In this document: piece after piece, positions 1-9,075 of the stretch
How the letters are laid out: each line of letters starts with the position of its first letter
Numbering within the stretch: the stretch's first letter is position 1
Source: Micavibrio_A sp964423095
GTDB lineage: Bacteria > Pseudomonadota > Alphaproteobacteria > Micavibrionales > Micavibrionaceae
Reading direction: 5' to 3'
DNA length: 50,607 nucleotides
NCBI GenBank assembly: GCA_964423095.1
Contig: CAYRDI010000011.1
Span: 1-50,607 of the forward strand
Notes under the pieces: model-generated
Told to the model about the DNA's origin: nothing
Database searches by the model: none
The model's input: the letters and a program-made list of their open reading frames with translations, nothing else
Position numbers and translations under genes: made by a program

Positions 1-442
1 GCTCTTCGGTGGGCTGAACTTTGGTCAAAACACCCTTGGGCATCAACAATTCGGGCATAAAATCCTGAATGCCGTGAATGATGAATCCTTCATTTTCCAG
101 TTCTGCGCGCACAGCCTTCAACAGCCCATCATCCCCCAGCGCGCGAAAACCGATCTTGGCAAAGAATGCCGCGGTACGCAGGTCTGGCATCATCTCAGAA
201 ACCTTGGGACGTTTCACAGACCCGATGATGACAAGCTCCGTTACACCGTGTTCCCGAAAGGTTGAAATCATGGAACCTGCCGCGCCTATACGCACGGTTT
301 TATCGGCCGTACCTTTCACCGCATGCCCGTCAATACCGATGGTAAAGGTTTCCGTACCATGCGCACGGCAATGCGCGATCAATCTCTCCGGCAACGCACC
401 GCCGCCGGCCACAATACCCAGTTTTTTCGGGATGGCGGACAT
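1..442 (-). CDS. lpxI: UDP-2,3-diacylglucosamine pyrophosphatase LpxI (partial, C-terminus off the left edge)
   Basis: LpxI hydrolyses UDP-2,3-diacylglucosamine to lipid X and UMP in the cytoplasm, in place of the LpxH enzyme of E. coli. I read this gene from the reverse complement. It starts at the ATG at 442-440, and the first residues MSAIPKKLGIVAGGGALPER carry the glycine-rich opening typical of the LpxI (DUF1009) family. About 147 residues are visible, roughly half of the usual length of about 270-290; the rest lies left of base 1. The start is only 6 bp after the lpxA stop, so translation is probably coupled. The position right after lpxA is the usual one for lpxI in alphaproteobacteria. 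Confidence is high from the N-terminal motif plus context, although the C-terminal domain cannot be inspected. Confidence 0.88.
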   Translation of the reverse strand, partial: MSAIPKKLGIVAGGGALPERLIAHCRAHGTETFTIGIDGHAVKGTADKTVRIGAAGSMISTFREHGVTELVIIGSVKRPKVSEMMPDLRTAAFFAKIGFRALGDDGLLKAVRAELENEGFIIHGIQDFMPELLMPKGVLTKVQPTEE

Positions 443-448
443 CGCCGC

Positions 449-1246
449 CTACGCCGCTTTGGTTGGAAAACCGCAAAGGCCGAACCGTTCACGGCTGCGC
501 GCAAATTCAATCATTTGCATGACGGCGGAATCGTTTGCGTAGTCTTGCGACATCTGCTCGATGCGTTCATCCAGCGTACCTTCGCCATCGAACAAAATCT
601 TGGTCGCCTTCTGAAGTGTTTTGACTGTATCCTTGGCAAAACCACCACGCTCCAGTCCCACAAGGTTCAACCCCGCCAGATGCGCACGTTCGCCCTTCAC
701 GCGACCATACGGGATGACATCGCTTTCGACGCCGGACATGCCGCCGATCACGGCAAAATCGCCGATGCGGATAAACTGGTGTACGGCGGCCAAACCGCCG
801 ATCAAAACATTGTTGCCAACATGCACATGGCCGCCGAGTGTGGCGTTGTTCGCCATGATCACACGGTCGCCGATGATGCAATCATGTGCCACATGTACGG
901 CCATCATGAACAATCCATTATCCCCGACAACCGTTTTCATACCCCCGCCTTCGGTGCCGGGATTCATGGTTACATGTTCGCGGATGGTATTGTTTTTGCC
1001 GATGATTAATTCACTTGGCTCGCCGTGATATTTCAAATCCTGCGGCGCATGGCCCAACGATGCGAACGGAAACACCCGTGTGCCTTCGCCAATCGTGGTG
1101 TACCCGTCAATCACAACATGGGATTTCAATTCCACATGGTCGCCCAGCGTAACATGGGCGCCAATCACGCAATACGGACCGATCGAAACATCGGCGCCGA
1201 TCTTCGCGGACGGATCTATGATTGCGGTGGGGTGTACGTTGCTCAT
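449..1246 (-). CDS. lpxA: UDP-N-acetylglucosamine acyltransferase LpxA
   Basis: LpxA transfers a hydroxyacyl chain from acyl carrier protein to the 3-OH of UDP-GlcNAc, the first step of lipid A synthesis. The 265-residue protein shows hexapeptide repeats of the left-handed beta-helix type (for example IGADVSIGPYCVIGAHV near the N-terminus). The catalytic histidine is in VHVAHDC at about residue 121, and the C-terminal half is helical. The frame extends upstream to a TTG at 1261, but the ATG at 1246 gives the normal family N-terminus (MSNVHPTAIIDP), so I chose it. It follows fabZ by 55 bp and precedes lpxI by 6 bp. Length and motif match the family well. Confidence 0.96.
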   Translation of the reverse strand: MSNVHPTAIIDPSAKIGADVSIGPYCVIGAHVTLGDHVELKSHVVIDGYTTIGEGTRVFPFASLGHAPQDLKYHGEPSELIIGKNNTIREHVTMNPGTEGGGMKTVVGDNGLFMMAVHVAHDCIIGDRVIMANNATLGGHVHVGNNVLIGGLAAVHQFIRIGDFAVIGGMSGVESDVIPYGRVKGERAHLAGLNLVGLERGGFAKDTVKTLQKATKILFDGEGTLDERIEQMSQDYANDSAVMQMIEFARSRERFGLCGFPTKAA

Positions 1247-1301
1247 GGTTTTATGTACCAAGCAGGGCGTAAAGGCTCAAATCACAGTATTTTTCAGGGT
1301 G

Positions 1302-1769
1302 TTACAGAACCTTGGCCGTTTGGTCCATGATCATGGCGGAAAAGATGGCCTCCGCGCAGACCTGATCGCCAACCATCGCCTTGCCGTTGAATTTCCAGAC
1401 ATTACGGCGGTTCTGCACCTTTTCAACATGAATGTGCAGCGCATCGCCCGGTGTCACAGGTTTGCGGAACTTGGCTTCTTCGATGCTCATGAAATAGACG
1501 ACCTTGCCCTTGGCCTCATCACCCAGTGTTTTCACCACAAGGCACGCCGATGTCTGCGCCATGGCTTCCACAATCAACACACCGGGCATAACGGGCCAGC
1601 CGGGAAAATGTCCTTGAAAATGCGGTTCGTTGAAAGTGACGTTTTTTAAGCCCACGGCCCGTTCACCGGGCACATATTCCAAAATGCGATCCACCAGCAA
1701 AATGGGATAGCGATGGGGGATCATCTCCATCACGGCAATAATATCGACGTTGTTATCCTGCGTGCTCAT
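1302..1769 (-). CDS. fabZ: 3-hydroxyacyl-ACP dehydratase FabZ
   Basis: FabZ dehydrates (3R)-hydroxyacyl-ACP in fatty acid elongation and competes with LpxA and LpxD for the same hydroxyacyl-ACP pool, which explains its constant place between those genes. The 155-residue hot-dog-fold protein has the active-site segment HFQGHFPGWPVMPGV, with His54 in GHFPG and Glu68 in IVEAMAQ; these match the positions known for the E. coli enzyme. The length is normal. It starts with ATG, 11 bp after the lpxD stop. Cytoplasmic. The assignment is secure. Confidence 0.97.
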   Translation of the reverse strand: MSTQDNNVDIIAVMEMIPHRYPILLVDRILEYVPGERAVGLKNVTFNEPHFQGHFPGWPVMPGVLIVEAMAQTSACLVVKTLGDEAKGKVVYFMSIEEAKFRKPVTPGDALHIHVEKVQNRRNVWKFNGKAMVGDQVCAEAIFSAMIMDQTAKVL

Positions 1770-1780
1770 GGCCTTTGTTT

Positions 1781-2806
1781 TTATTCGCTTTTTTGGGGTC
1801 TGGTCAACCGTTTTAACGTGGCAACCTGCTTCATGAATTCCCGCACCGGCATCGCGGGCGCACCCAGTTGTTCCTCACCGGCCGGAACGTCGCGCATGAC
1901 CCCCGCTTTCGCGCCGATGCGCGCGCCCATGCCAATCCTTAAATGCCCCGCCACACCGGCCTGCGCCGCCAAAACGGAGAAATCTTCCATCACCGTGCTG
2001 CCTGCCACGCCGGATTGGGCCACCAGAACGCAGCCGCGACCGATTTTTACGTTATGTCCAATCTGCACCAGATTGTCGATCCACGTCCCCGAACCAATCA
2101 CGGTATCGGGGCCCGCACCGCGGTCGATCGTAGAATTCGCCCCGATCTCCACATGGTCGCCGATGATGACACGCCCCAGCTGCGGCACCTTCACATGCCC
2201 CGCGGGGTCGATGGCAAAACCAAACCCGTCCTGCCCCACCCGTGCACCGGGATAAAGCCGGACACCAGAACCGATCACGGCGTGGCTGACCGTGGCACCG
2301 GAACCGATACGGGATTTTGCACCGATCTCGACTCCTTCGCCGATCACGGCACATGCCTCGATCCAGCAACCATCACCGACAACGGCGTTTGCCTTGATCA
2401 CCGCACCCGCCTCTATCACGCATCCTTTGCCGATTTTGACAGAAGGATGAACATGCGCCGCTCCCGAAATATCGGCGGGCGGAAAATCGTCAGGATAAAA
2501 AGATTGTGCAACCAATGCGTAGGATTTGTAAGGGTTTTTGGAAACAATCAAAACCATGCCCTTTGGCGCAAACGCCACCGCCCCCTCGGAGACGATACAA
2601 ACCGATGCCTTGGAAGAAATAAACTGATCTTTATAACGGATATTATCCAGAAAGCTGAGATGCCCCGCACCCGCCTGATCCAACGGCGCAACATCGGAAA
2701 CCATTACCCCGTCCGCGGAAACACCCGCCAAAACGCCGCCGGCGATGTCAGCCAGCGCGGCGGCGGTTTTCGGTGTCGGTGTTTTAAAAAAACGCGGATC
2801 GGCCAT
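1781..2806 (-). CDS. lpxD: UDP-3-O-acylglucosamine N-acyltransferase LpxD
   Basis: LpxD adds the second hydroxyacyl chain, to the amino group of UDP-3-O-acylglucosamine, the third step of lipid A synthesis. The 341-residue protein has an N-terminal uridine-binding domain (about residues 1-100), then a long run of hexapeptide repeats. The catalytic histidine lies in VQIGHNVKIG in the C-terminal third, and a short helical tail ends the protein (EFMKQVATLKRL). The ATG start lies 26 bp after the skp stop. Gene order skp-lpxD-fabZ-lpxA is the conserved outer-membrane biogenesis block. The assignment is secure. Confidence 0.96.
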   Translation of the reverse strand: MADPRFFKTPTPKTAAALADIAGGVLAGVSADGVMVSDVAPLDQAGAGHLSFLDNIRYKDQFISSKASVCIVSEGAVAFAPKGMVLIVSKNPYKSYALVAQSFYPDDFPPADISGAAHVHPSVKIGKGCVIEAGAVIKANAVVGDGCWIEACAVIGEGVEIGAKSRIGSGATVSHAVIGSGVRLYPGARVGQDGFGFAIDPAGHVKVPQLGRVIIGDHVEIGANSTIDRGAGPDTVIGSGTWIDNLVQIGHNVKIGRGCVLVAQSGVAGSTVMEDFSVLAAQAGVAGHLRIGMGARIGAKAGVMRDVPAGEEQLGAPAMPVREFMKQVATLKRLTRPQKSE

Positions 2807-2832
2807 GGCCGGGGCGGCCCTTTCCTTGGGTC

Positions 2833-3381
2833 TTATTCAACTTTCAATTTGATGTCGGAAACCTGGCTGTCCAGCTGGCCCAACACCTCTGCCGTAATGT
2901 CCAGACCTTTTTCCGTGATCAAAACGGAATCGCGCGTTAACACGATGTCATATCCCTTACCGTCGGCCACCTTGGCGGTTGCCTCCACGATATTCTTACG
3001 CAATTCGGTCATCGCTTTGGACACGCCGTCATCCAGGGAGCTACGGCGTTTTTGAAACAATTTGCGTGTTTCAACGATGGTTTGTTCGTAATCTTTACGC
3101 TTTTTGCCGAAGTCTTCCGCCGAAAGTTTGCCCTGCTGCTCGATCAGGCTTTTTTCCGTGCTCTTCAACTGCTTTTCTTTATCGGCGAATTCTTTTTGAA
3201 ACGCCTCGCGCTTGGCCTGAATTTGCTTTTGCAGGCTTTGCGCCGCTTTTGCTTCGGCCAGAATTTTTTCAACATCGACGATACCGATTGTCGGCGCGGA
3301 TGCGGCGGTCGCCTTTGACGACACAACCCCAAGCAGGGCGAATGCAGCCAGAATAGTCATCACGATAAAACGGTGATTCAT
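2833..3381 (-). CDS. skp: Periplasmic OMP chaperone, OmpH/Skp family
   Basis: Skp-type chaperones hold unfolded outer-membrane proteins in the periplasm and deliver them to the BAM complex. The 182-residue protein begins with a signal peptide (hydrophobic stretch at about residues 8-22, ending in KATAA). The mature part opens with IGIVDVEKIL, the strand that begins the OmpH core. Then comes a long, charged Lys/Glu/Gln-rich helical hairpin (about residues 45-125) that forms the tentacles of the trimer. It closes with a strand region containing YDIVLTRDSVL. Its place directly behind bamA is conserved across Proteobacteria. Confidence is high for the family. Confidence 0.93.
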   Translation of the reverse strand: MNHRFIVMTILAAFALLGVVSSKATAASAPTIGIVDVEKILAEAKAAQSLQKQIQAKREAFQKEFADKEKQLKSTEKSLIEQQGKLSAEDFGKKRKDYEQTIVETRKLFQKRRSSLDDGVSKAMTELRKNIVEATAKVADGKGYDIVLTRDSVLITEKGLDITAEVLGQLDSQVSDIKLKVE

Positions 3382-3433
3382 AATTTACTCCTTACAGGTG
3401 TTAAAAATGGTGTCGGTATCAGATATTTCAAGT

Positions 3434-5698
3434 TTAGAAACGTGTGCCGAAGCTAAACCGGAAATTCTCCTCCTCGTCGAAATTTTCTTTTAGGTACGGG
3501 AACGCCACATCCACACGGATCGGCCCCATCGGCGAACGCCAGGAAAGCCCCAGACCCGCCGACGCACGCAAGCTGCTTTCGTCGATGATTTCCGGGCCGT
3601 TGTCATCAATTCCCCACAAGGATCCGAAATCGTTGAAGGCATGGCCAGAAACACCGAGTTCGTCAGGCAGCCCTACGGGAAAGCTCAACTCTGCCGTTCC
3701 GCGGTAGTAATAATTACCGCCGAGCGCATCGCCCGTTGTGCTGTCACGCGGGCCAATCCCGCTCTTTTGGAAGCCGCGGAGATTGTCGCCACCAACCAGA
3801 TAGCGTTCGTTGATATGAACGTCTTCATCACTGATCCCCGTAATCGCGCCTGTCTCACCCATCAGGTTGAAAATAACACTCTTTTCATAGACAGGCAGGT
3901 AATAGCTGGCCCCGATGTCACCGGATACATATTTGGCATCGCCGCCAAGACCGGCACCTTCCAGATCCAGCCACGACATGAACCCTTCAGTCGGGAACAG
4001 TGTGGAATCCCGGTCATCATAGGTCAGGCGTTGCGAGATGGCCGATGTGGTGCGGCGGCCTTCCTGATCGCGGATGAAGCGGGAAGCATCGCTATCGACG
4101 TTGCGGATTTCGTTATCCTCAAAGCGGTATTTCCAGCCCTGACGCCATTTTTCCGAAAGAGGATAGCCCAAGCGCAAAGCACCGCCCGTACGACGCTGGT
4201 CATAAGAGCTTTCATCTTGCAGGTCGCGGGTCATATGGAACGCATCAACCCCGGCGGAAAGTTCGCGGTCCAGGAAATACGGTTCGGTAAACGACGCATC
4301 GAACTCCGTGCGCTTACCCGCAATCGTCGTGGCAAAAGTCAAATCCTGTCCTTTGCCGAGCAGGTTGCGTTCACGAATACGCAGGTCTGCCAAAGGACCG
4401 TCGGAGGTGGAAAAACCAGCCCCGATCGAAAGTTCGCCCGTCGATTGTTCTGCAACCGCAATGTCGATCACGACCTTGTCGGGTGCTGACCCGGCATGGG
4501 TAGTCACATTGACGGTTTCGAAATAATTCAAGTCTTTGATGTTCTGTTCGGATTTGGCGAGCTTGCTGCGGCTGAAGGGATCGCCTTCAACCAATTGCAT
4601 TTCACGGCGGATGACCTTGTCGATCGTCCGCAGGTTTCCGTGAATATCAATCCGCTCCACATACACGCGCGGCGATTCACCGATATTGAAGGCGACGTCC
4701 AGCGACTGTTCGGCCGTATTGCGCTTGATTTGCGGGTCCACATCGGCAAAGGCATATTGCGCATCACCCAGCGTTTTACCCATATTGTCCACGCTCTCCG
4801 TCACGGCGTCGGCGTCATACCATTCGCCGGGGACAAACGTCACATCGTTACGCAGCGGTTCGGCATCAAACCCGCGCAGGTTGGAATCGATGGAAACGGA
4901 ATTCACCTTGTACCGCGGGCCTTCATCCACCGTGTAGGTCAGGTAGAAGGATTCCTTGTCTTCGGACAGTTCGGCGTTCGATGACACAACCCGGAAATCG
5001 GCATAACCGTTGCGCAAATAGAAACGGCGCAAAAGTTCTTCATCATAACGAACGCGGTCTTCATCATAGCGATCATCGCTCGAGAAAAAGCGGTACCAGC
5101 GTTCTTCTTTAGTCGAAAGTTCGGCGCGCAACTGGTCGTCGTCAAACTGCTTGTTGCCGACAAACCGGATGCTCTTGACGCTCGTCACGTCGCCTTCGGT
5201 AATTTCAAAGACGAGATTTACGCGGTTCTGTTCCAGCTCGATAATCTTCGGATCGATGGAAACGGCAAAGCGCCCGTCTTTTTGGTAAAGTTGATAAATG
5301 CGCGAAACATCGTTTTGCACCTTGGTCTTGGTATAAACCTGACGCGGACGAAGCGAAATTTCGGACATCAGGTCCTTGTCCTCGATCTTCTTGTTCCCTT
5401 CAAAGGCGATTTCGTTGATGATCGGGTTTTCCTTCACATCCACAAACAGAACGCCGCCCTGCTGGCGCAAATTCACATCGGCAAAAAGTCCCGTGGCGAA
5501 GAGGTTCTTCAACCCCTGGTTCATCACATCGTCGTTGATCGGTTGCCCCGTGGGGATATTCAGGTAGGTCAGGATGGTGGCCGGTTCGATCCGCTGCGCC
5601 CCGTCGATACGGATTTCACGCAAAATCTCGGCCGCCATCGCGGAAAGAGAAAGCGTCGAAACGGCGATAAATGTTATGAAAAACTTTGAAAAGCGCAT
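3434..5698 (-). CDS. bamA: Outer membrane protein assembly factor BamA
   Basis: BamA is the central beta-barrel of the machinery that inserts outer-membrane proteins. The 754-residue precursor has a signal peptide (cleavage probably after SAMAA, about residue 23). Five POTRA domains cover roughly residues 24-345, each with beta-strand patterns such as VLFVDVKENPII. A 16-strand barrel follows and ends in the outer-membrane C-terminal signature FRFSFGTRF with terminal Phe. The barrel contains an LRGF motif (GGDNLRGFQKSG), the conserved VRGF/Y-type element of the Omp85 loop 6. An 86-bp gap separates it from rseP and contains a candidate promoter. Essential gene; assignment is secure. Confidence 0.97.
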   Translation of the reverse strand: MRFSKFFITFIAVSTLSLSAMAAEILREIRIDGAQRIEPATILTYLNIPTGQPINDDVMNQGLKNLFATGLFADVNLRQQGGVLFVDVKENPIINEIAFEGNKKIEDKDLMSEISLRPRQVYTKTKVQNDVSRIYQLYQKDGRFAVSIDPKIIELEQNRVNLVFEITEGDVTSVKSIRFVGNKQFDDDQLRAELSTKEERWYRFFSSDDRYDEDRVRYDEELLRRFYLRNGYADFRVVSSNAELSEDKESFYLTYTVDEGPRYKVNSVSIDSNLRGFDAEPLRNDVTFVPGEWYDADAVTESVDNMGKTLGDAQYAFADVDPQIKRNTAEQSLDVAFNIGESPRVYVERIDIHGNLRTIDKVIRREMQLVEGDPFSRSKLAKSEQNIKDLNYFETVNVTTHAGSAPDKVVIDIAVAEQSTGELSIGAGFSTSDGPLADLRIRERNLLGKGQDLTFATTIAGKRTEFDASFTEPYFLDRELSAGVDAFHMTRDLQDESSYDQRRTGGALRLGYPLSEKWRQGWKYRFEDNEIRNVDSDASRFIRDQEGRRTTSAISQRLTYDDRDSTLFPTEGFMSWLDLEGAGLGGDAKYVSGDIGASYYLPVYEKSVIFNLMGETGAITGISDEDVHINERYLVGGDNLRGFQKSGIGPRDSTTGDALGGNYYYRGTAELSFPVGLPDELGVSGHAFNDFGSLWGIDDNGPEIIDESSLRASAGLGLSWRSPMGPIRVDVAFPYLKENFDEEENFRFSFGTRF

Positions 5699-5736
5699 AG
5701 ATATCTATCCCTGACACAAGCCGGTTTATCCTTCTT

Positions 5737-5765
5737 TCAGTAGAGGATTTTAAGAGGGCTGACAA
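5737..5765 (-). promoter_or_regulatory. Candidate sigma-70-type promoter for bamA
   Basis: On the minus strand TTGTCA (5765-5760) is followed after exactly 17 bp by TACTGA (5742-5737). Transcription would begin near 5730, giving a leader of about 32 nt before the bamA ATG at 5698. The element lies in the 86-bp gap between rseP and bamA, the widest gap in this part of the string. It could give bamA-skp-lpxD-fabZ-lpxA-lpxI expression independent of the ribosomal end of the operon. Inferred from pattern only; the -10 match is imperfect. Confidence 0.4.
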
Positions 5766-5784
5766 CCGATTCTTTGCAGAAATA

Positions 5785-7176
5785 TCAAAGAATAAGCTGC
5801 AATATGTCACTTAGATTTGCGAACGCCATCAGGCCGATCAGAATGGTAAATCCCACGCGGAAAGCGTATTCCTGCGCCTTTTCCGAGATCGGGGAACCCT
5901 TGACCGCCTCAACGGCGTAAAACACCAGATGTCCACCATCCAGAACCGGGATCGGGAAAAGGTTAATAAGGCCGAGGTTGATGGACAAAAGGGCCATGAA
6001 CGTGACAACCGCCACAAAGCCCGCCTGCGCCATATCGCCGGCCATGGCGCCGATGCGGATTAAGCCGCCCAGTTCCTTGGGGCTGCGGGTTCCCGTAATA
6101 ATCTGGCCAAGCGCCTGCAAGGTGCCTTTGGAAATATCGCGCGTCTGTCGCAACGCCTCCACCACGGCGGATACGGGCGAATGATGCACGACATCATCCC
6201 CTATCTTGTCGGTAATAAGGAGCAGGTTCCCGTTTTCGACATCGGCCTTGCCCATATCCTTGTTCAGGTCGGCATAGGGATGGAGAAACAGGATGTTTTC
6301 CTTGTCGGAATCCGCAACCTTCTTGAACGTCACGCGAACATCGCGATCCAGATTTTTGCGTAAAGCCGTGGCCGCCGCACTGGCATCTTTGACCGGTTTG
6401 CCGTTCACCGCTTCGACATTGTCCAGCGAAAATCCGCTGACCGCACCGATCAACCCCAGAACACCGCGTTGGTGTTCGAATCCAAAACGGTCGCTGAACG
6501 TCTCCCGCGCGGGCGTGGCCGTTAATTCCATTTCCTTTTCCCCGCGCTGAACGGTAAAGGTCATCGGCTGGTCGAGCGCAATCATCACCTTCTGGCGAAT
6601 ATCTTCAAAGCTGTTGATGGAATCCCCGTCAATCGCAGTAATCCGGTCATGCGGCTGGAACCCCGCCTTTTCGGCCGCCGACCCAATCATGATGGCCGCC
6701 GCCGTCGGCGGCGTCACAGGTTGGCCGTACCAAACGAACAGGCTGGCCAGCACGATAATCGCAAACAGGAAATTGATGGCGGGGCCTGCAAAAACAATCA
6801 ACGCCCGTTGCCACACGGGTTTTGCAAAAAACGCCACTTTGCGTTCTGCCGCGCTCATCGGGCGGACATCGCCGCCATCGGCCACGGTGTCCTTATGCCC
6901 AGCGCTCGCGGGGTCAGTATCCCCGAACATTTTCACGTAACCACCCAACGGAATCAGGGAGAATTTCCAACGCGTGCCATGTTTGTCGTTCAACCCGAAC
7001 AATTCTTTCCCGAATCCGATCGAAAAGGTTTCCACCTTCACGCCGCACAGACGCGCCACAATGTAATGACCCCATTCATGCACGAACACCAGAACGCTGA
7101 GCACGATCAAAAACGTGCCGCCATAGGTCCAGGCGTTGCCGGCAAATTGCTGAAGAGAGGAAAAAAGGGAATTCAT
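5785..7176 (-). CDS. rseP: Membrane zinc site-2 protease RseP
   Basis: RseP cleaves transmembrane anchors, classically the anti-sigma factor RseA and leftover signal peptides, inside the inner membrane. The 463-residue protein has the zinc motif HEWGH at residues 33-37 in the first membrane helix. A PDZ domain follows around residues 155-240 (segment ITAIDGDSINSFEDI), and the second metal-ligand motif is in the C-terminal membrane region (PIPVLDGGHL). Several hydrophobic helices flank these. It starts with ATG, 3 bp after the dxr stop. The location between dxr and bamA is the standard one and links envelope stress signalling to outer-membrane assembly. No anti-sigma factor gene is visible in this window. 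Confidence 0.95.
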   Translation of the reverse strand: MNSLFSSLQQFAGNAWTYGGTFLIVLSVLVFVHEWGHYIVARLCGVKVETFSIGFGKELFGLNDKHGTRWKFSLIPLGGYVKMFGDTDPASAGHKDTVADGGDVRPMSAAERKVAFFAKPVWQRALIVFAGPAINFLFAIIVLASLFVWYGQPVTPPTAAAIMIGSAAEKAGFQPHDRITAIDGDSINSFEDIRQKVMIALDQPMTFTVQRGEKEMELTATPARETFSDRFGFEHQRGVLGLIGAVSGFSLDNVEAVNGKPVKDASAAATALRKNLDRDVRVTFKKVADSDKENILFLHPYADLNKDMGKADVENGNLLLITDKIGDDVVHHSPVSAVVEALRQTRDISKGTLQALGQIITGTRSPKELGGLIRIGAMAGDMAQAGFVAVVTFMALLSINLGLINLFPIPVLDGGHLVFYAVEAVKGSPISEKAQEYAFRVGFTILIGLMAFANLSDILQLIL

Positions 7177-7179
7177 GGG

Positions 7180-8361
7180 TTACTGAACTTTCCGGTTTGA
7201 TGGTTTCATCATCTTTATACACGTATGGGCAGACTCGCGCATCTTTTTATCGAATGCAAGGATGCTCTCGAGGTCGTGAAGGGCTGCCTCCTGCACTGTT
7301 TCAAGAACGCCCGACACCGTTTCATAGATGCCGGAAAAGCCGATCCGCCCACCTAAAAAAGCCTCCACCGCCACCTCGTTTGCGGCGTTAAAGGCCAGAC
7401 AGGCGGCACTCCCTTGCTCCAGACAACGGTAGGCCTGCTTTATGGCCGGAAAACGGCGATCATCCACCGACTCAAACGTCAGGTCTTTTAATTTATAGAA
7501 ATCAAGCGATTGTAAATCATTCTTGATACGGTTCGGCCACCCCAGCGCATGGGCAATCGGCACCCGCATATCGGATGGCCCCATCTGGGCCAGCACGGAC
7601 CCATCGCCATATTCAACCATCGAATGAATGACTGATTGCGGATGGACCACCACGTCAATTTGCGACGGCGGCATGGAAAAAAGGTAATGCGCCTCGATCA
7701 CCTCCAATGCCTTGTTCATCATCGTCGCACTATCGATGGAGATCTTCGCACCCATAGACCAGTTCGGATGTGCCAGAGCCTGCTCCGGCGTTGCCTCGCC
7801 CATCTTGTCTATATCCCATGTCCGGAACGGCCCGCCCGATGCGGTGAGGATCAGCCGGCGAATATCCGTCCGGTTTTCCTTTTCAAAAACCTGAAAGATC
7901 GCGTTGTGTTCGCTATCCACGGGCAACAACGTCGCACCGGATTTCATGACCTCTTGCAAGATCAGGGGGCCTGCGGCCACCAACGGTTCTTTGTTGGCAA
8001 TTGCCACGCGCTTCCCACAACGGATAGCCGCTATCACGGATTCAAGCCCCGCCATACCGACAATGCCCGCCATGGTAATATCCGCGCCCATTGCTGCTGC
8101 ACCGGTCAAAGCGGCGCGGCCCGCCGCCACTTCGATTTTTGTCTCTTTCAGACGCTCTTTTAACGCCGCATATTTACTTTCATCCCCGATGACGGCCAAC
8201 GCCGCGTTGAATTCCCGCGCCTGTTCGGCCAGAAGATCAACATTCTGATTGGCGGTCAGGGCCTGAATTTTAAAGGATCCTGGATTGGCGCGGACAACCT
8301 CCAGCGTGGATTTTCCGATGGAACCCGTAGAACCTAGAATGGTTAGGCTCCGCACACTCAT
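7180..8361 (-). CDS. dxr: 1-deoxy-D-xylulose-5-phosphate reductoisomerase
   Basis: Dxr (IspC) converts 1-deoxy-D-xylulose 5-phosphate to methylerythritol 4-phosphate using NADPH and a divalent metal, the committed step of the non-mevalonate isoprenoid pathway. The 393-residue protein starts with the NADPH-binding loop GSTGSIGKSTLEV. It has the metal/substrate region LPVDSEHNAIFQ (about residues 147-158) and the flexible active-site segment LTASGGPFR. The C-terminal helical domain is complete. The CDS overlaps the upstream cdsA by 4 bp (ATGA type), so the two are translationally coupled. Product flow to undecaprenyl diphosphate is reflected by the nearby uppS. Confidence 0.97.
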   Translation of the reverse strand: MSVRSLTILGSTGSIGKSTLEVVRANPGSFKIQALTANQNVDLLAEQAREFNAALAVIGDESKYAALKERLKETKIEVAAGRAALTGAAAMGADITMAGIVGMAGLESVIAAIRCGKRVAIANKEPLVAAGPLILQEVMKSGATLLPVDSEHNAIFQVFEKENRTDIRRLILTASGGPFRTWDIDKMGEATPEQALAHPNWSMGAKISIDSATMMNKALEVIEAHYLFSMPPSQIDVVVHPQSVIHSMVEYGDGSVLAQMGPSDMRVPIAHALGWPNRIKNDLQSLDFYKLKDLTFESVDDRRFPAIKQAYRCLEQGSAACLAFNAANEVAVEAFLGGRIGFSGIYETVSGVLETVQEAALHDLESILAFDKKMRESAHTCIKMMKPSNRKVQ

Positions 8362-9062
8362 GCCAACACCATCAGCGTGACCAAAAACAAAGGCGCCGCC
8401 AAAAGAAGGGAGTCGATGCGGTCAAGGATGCCGCCGTGTCCTGGAATCAGGGTGCCGGAATCTTTAACACCGGCTTTGCGTTTTGCGTAAGACTCGATCA
8501 AATCTCCCGCTTGTCCCGTCAACGTCACCGATGCTCCGATCGCCCCGACGACCCACAAAGTCCAGCCATCAAACACGTCAAGATCAAAGGATGTCAGGTG
8601 CGAAAGAAACGGTGCAACACAGGCCGCATAGACAACAAACGACAATGCACTGCCTGCCATCCCGCCCAGCAACCCCGCCCAGGTTTTGTTCGGGCTGATA
8701 TGGGGTGCGAGCTTTGGCCCGCCAATATTTTTTCCCGCAAAATACGCGCCGGTATCGGAAGCCCATATACCAAGGATCAAACAAAGACTTAAACCAGCCC
8801 CATCCGGATAATGCTGGCGCAGATAGGCAAACGAAAGACAGCAGGCCAGAATATAACCATACCCCAGCACACCGAACGGAACCGGAAATTTTCCCGTGAC
8901 CGCCAATGCCCCCCATTCCTTGAAAGACAGTCCGATCGCAATTCCGACCATCACCAGAAAAGGCGGCCCGCCATAAATGACCGCACCCAGCACAAACGGC
9001 ATCAACAACAAAGCCGACAGCAAGCGGATCATCAAGGGCGTGCGTTGTTTCGTTTGGGACAT
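8358..9062 (-). CDS. cdsA: Phosphatidate cytidylyltransferase CdsA
   Basis: CdsA makes CDP-diacylglycerol from CTP and phosphatidic acid in the inner membrane, the branch point to all phospholipids. The 234-residue protein is mostly membrane helices. It carries the family signature near the C-terminus, KRKAGVKDSGTLIPGHGG followed by DRIDS, with the acidic residues that bind the metal. It is a little shorter than the E. coli enzyme (about 285 residues), which is common among alphaproteobacterial versions. It sits 13 bp after uppS and overlaps dxr by 4 bp. Confidence 0.95.
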   Translation of the reverse strand: MSQTKQRTPLMIRLLSALLLMPFVLGAVIYGGPPFLVMVGIAIGLSFKEWGALAVTGKFPVPFGVLGYGYILACCLSFAYLRQHYPDGAGLSLCLILGIWASDTGAYFAGKNIGGPKLAPHISPNKTWAGLLGGMAGSALSFVVYAACVAPFLSHLTSFDLDVFDGWTLWVVGAIGASVTLTGQAGDLIESYAKRKAGVKDSGTLIPGHGGILDRIDSLLLAAPLFLVTLMVLA

Positions 9063-9075
9063 GCTTGTTCTTTAA

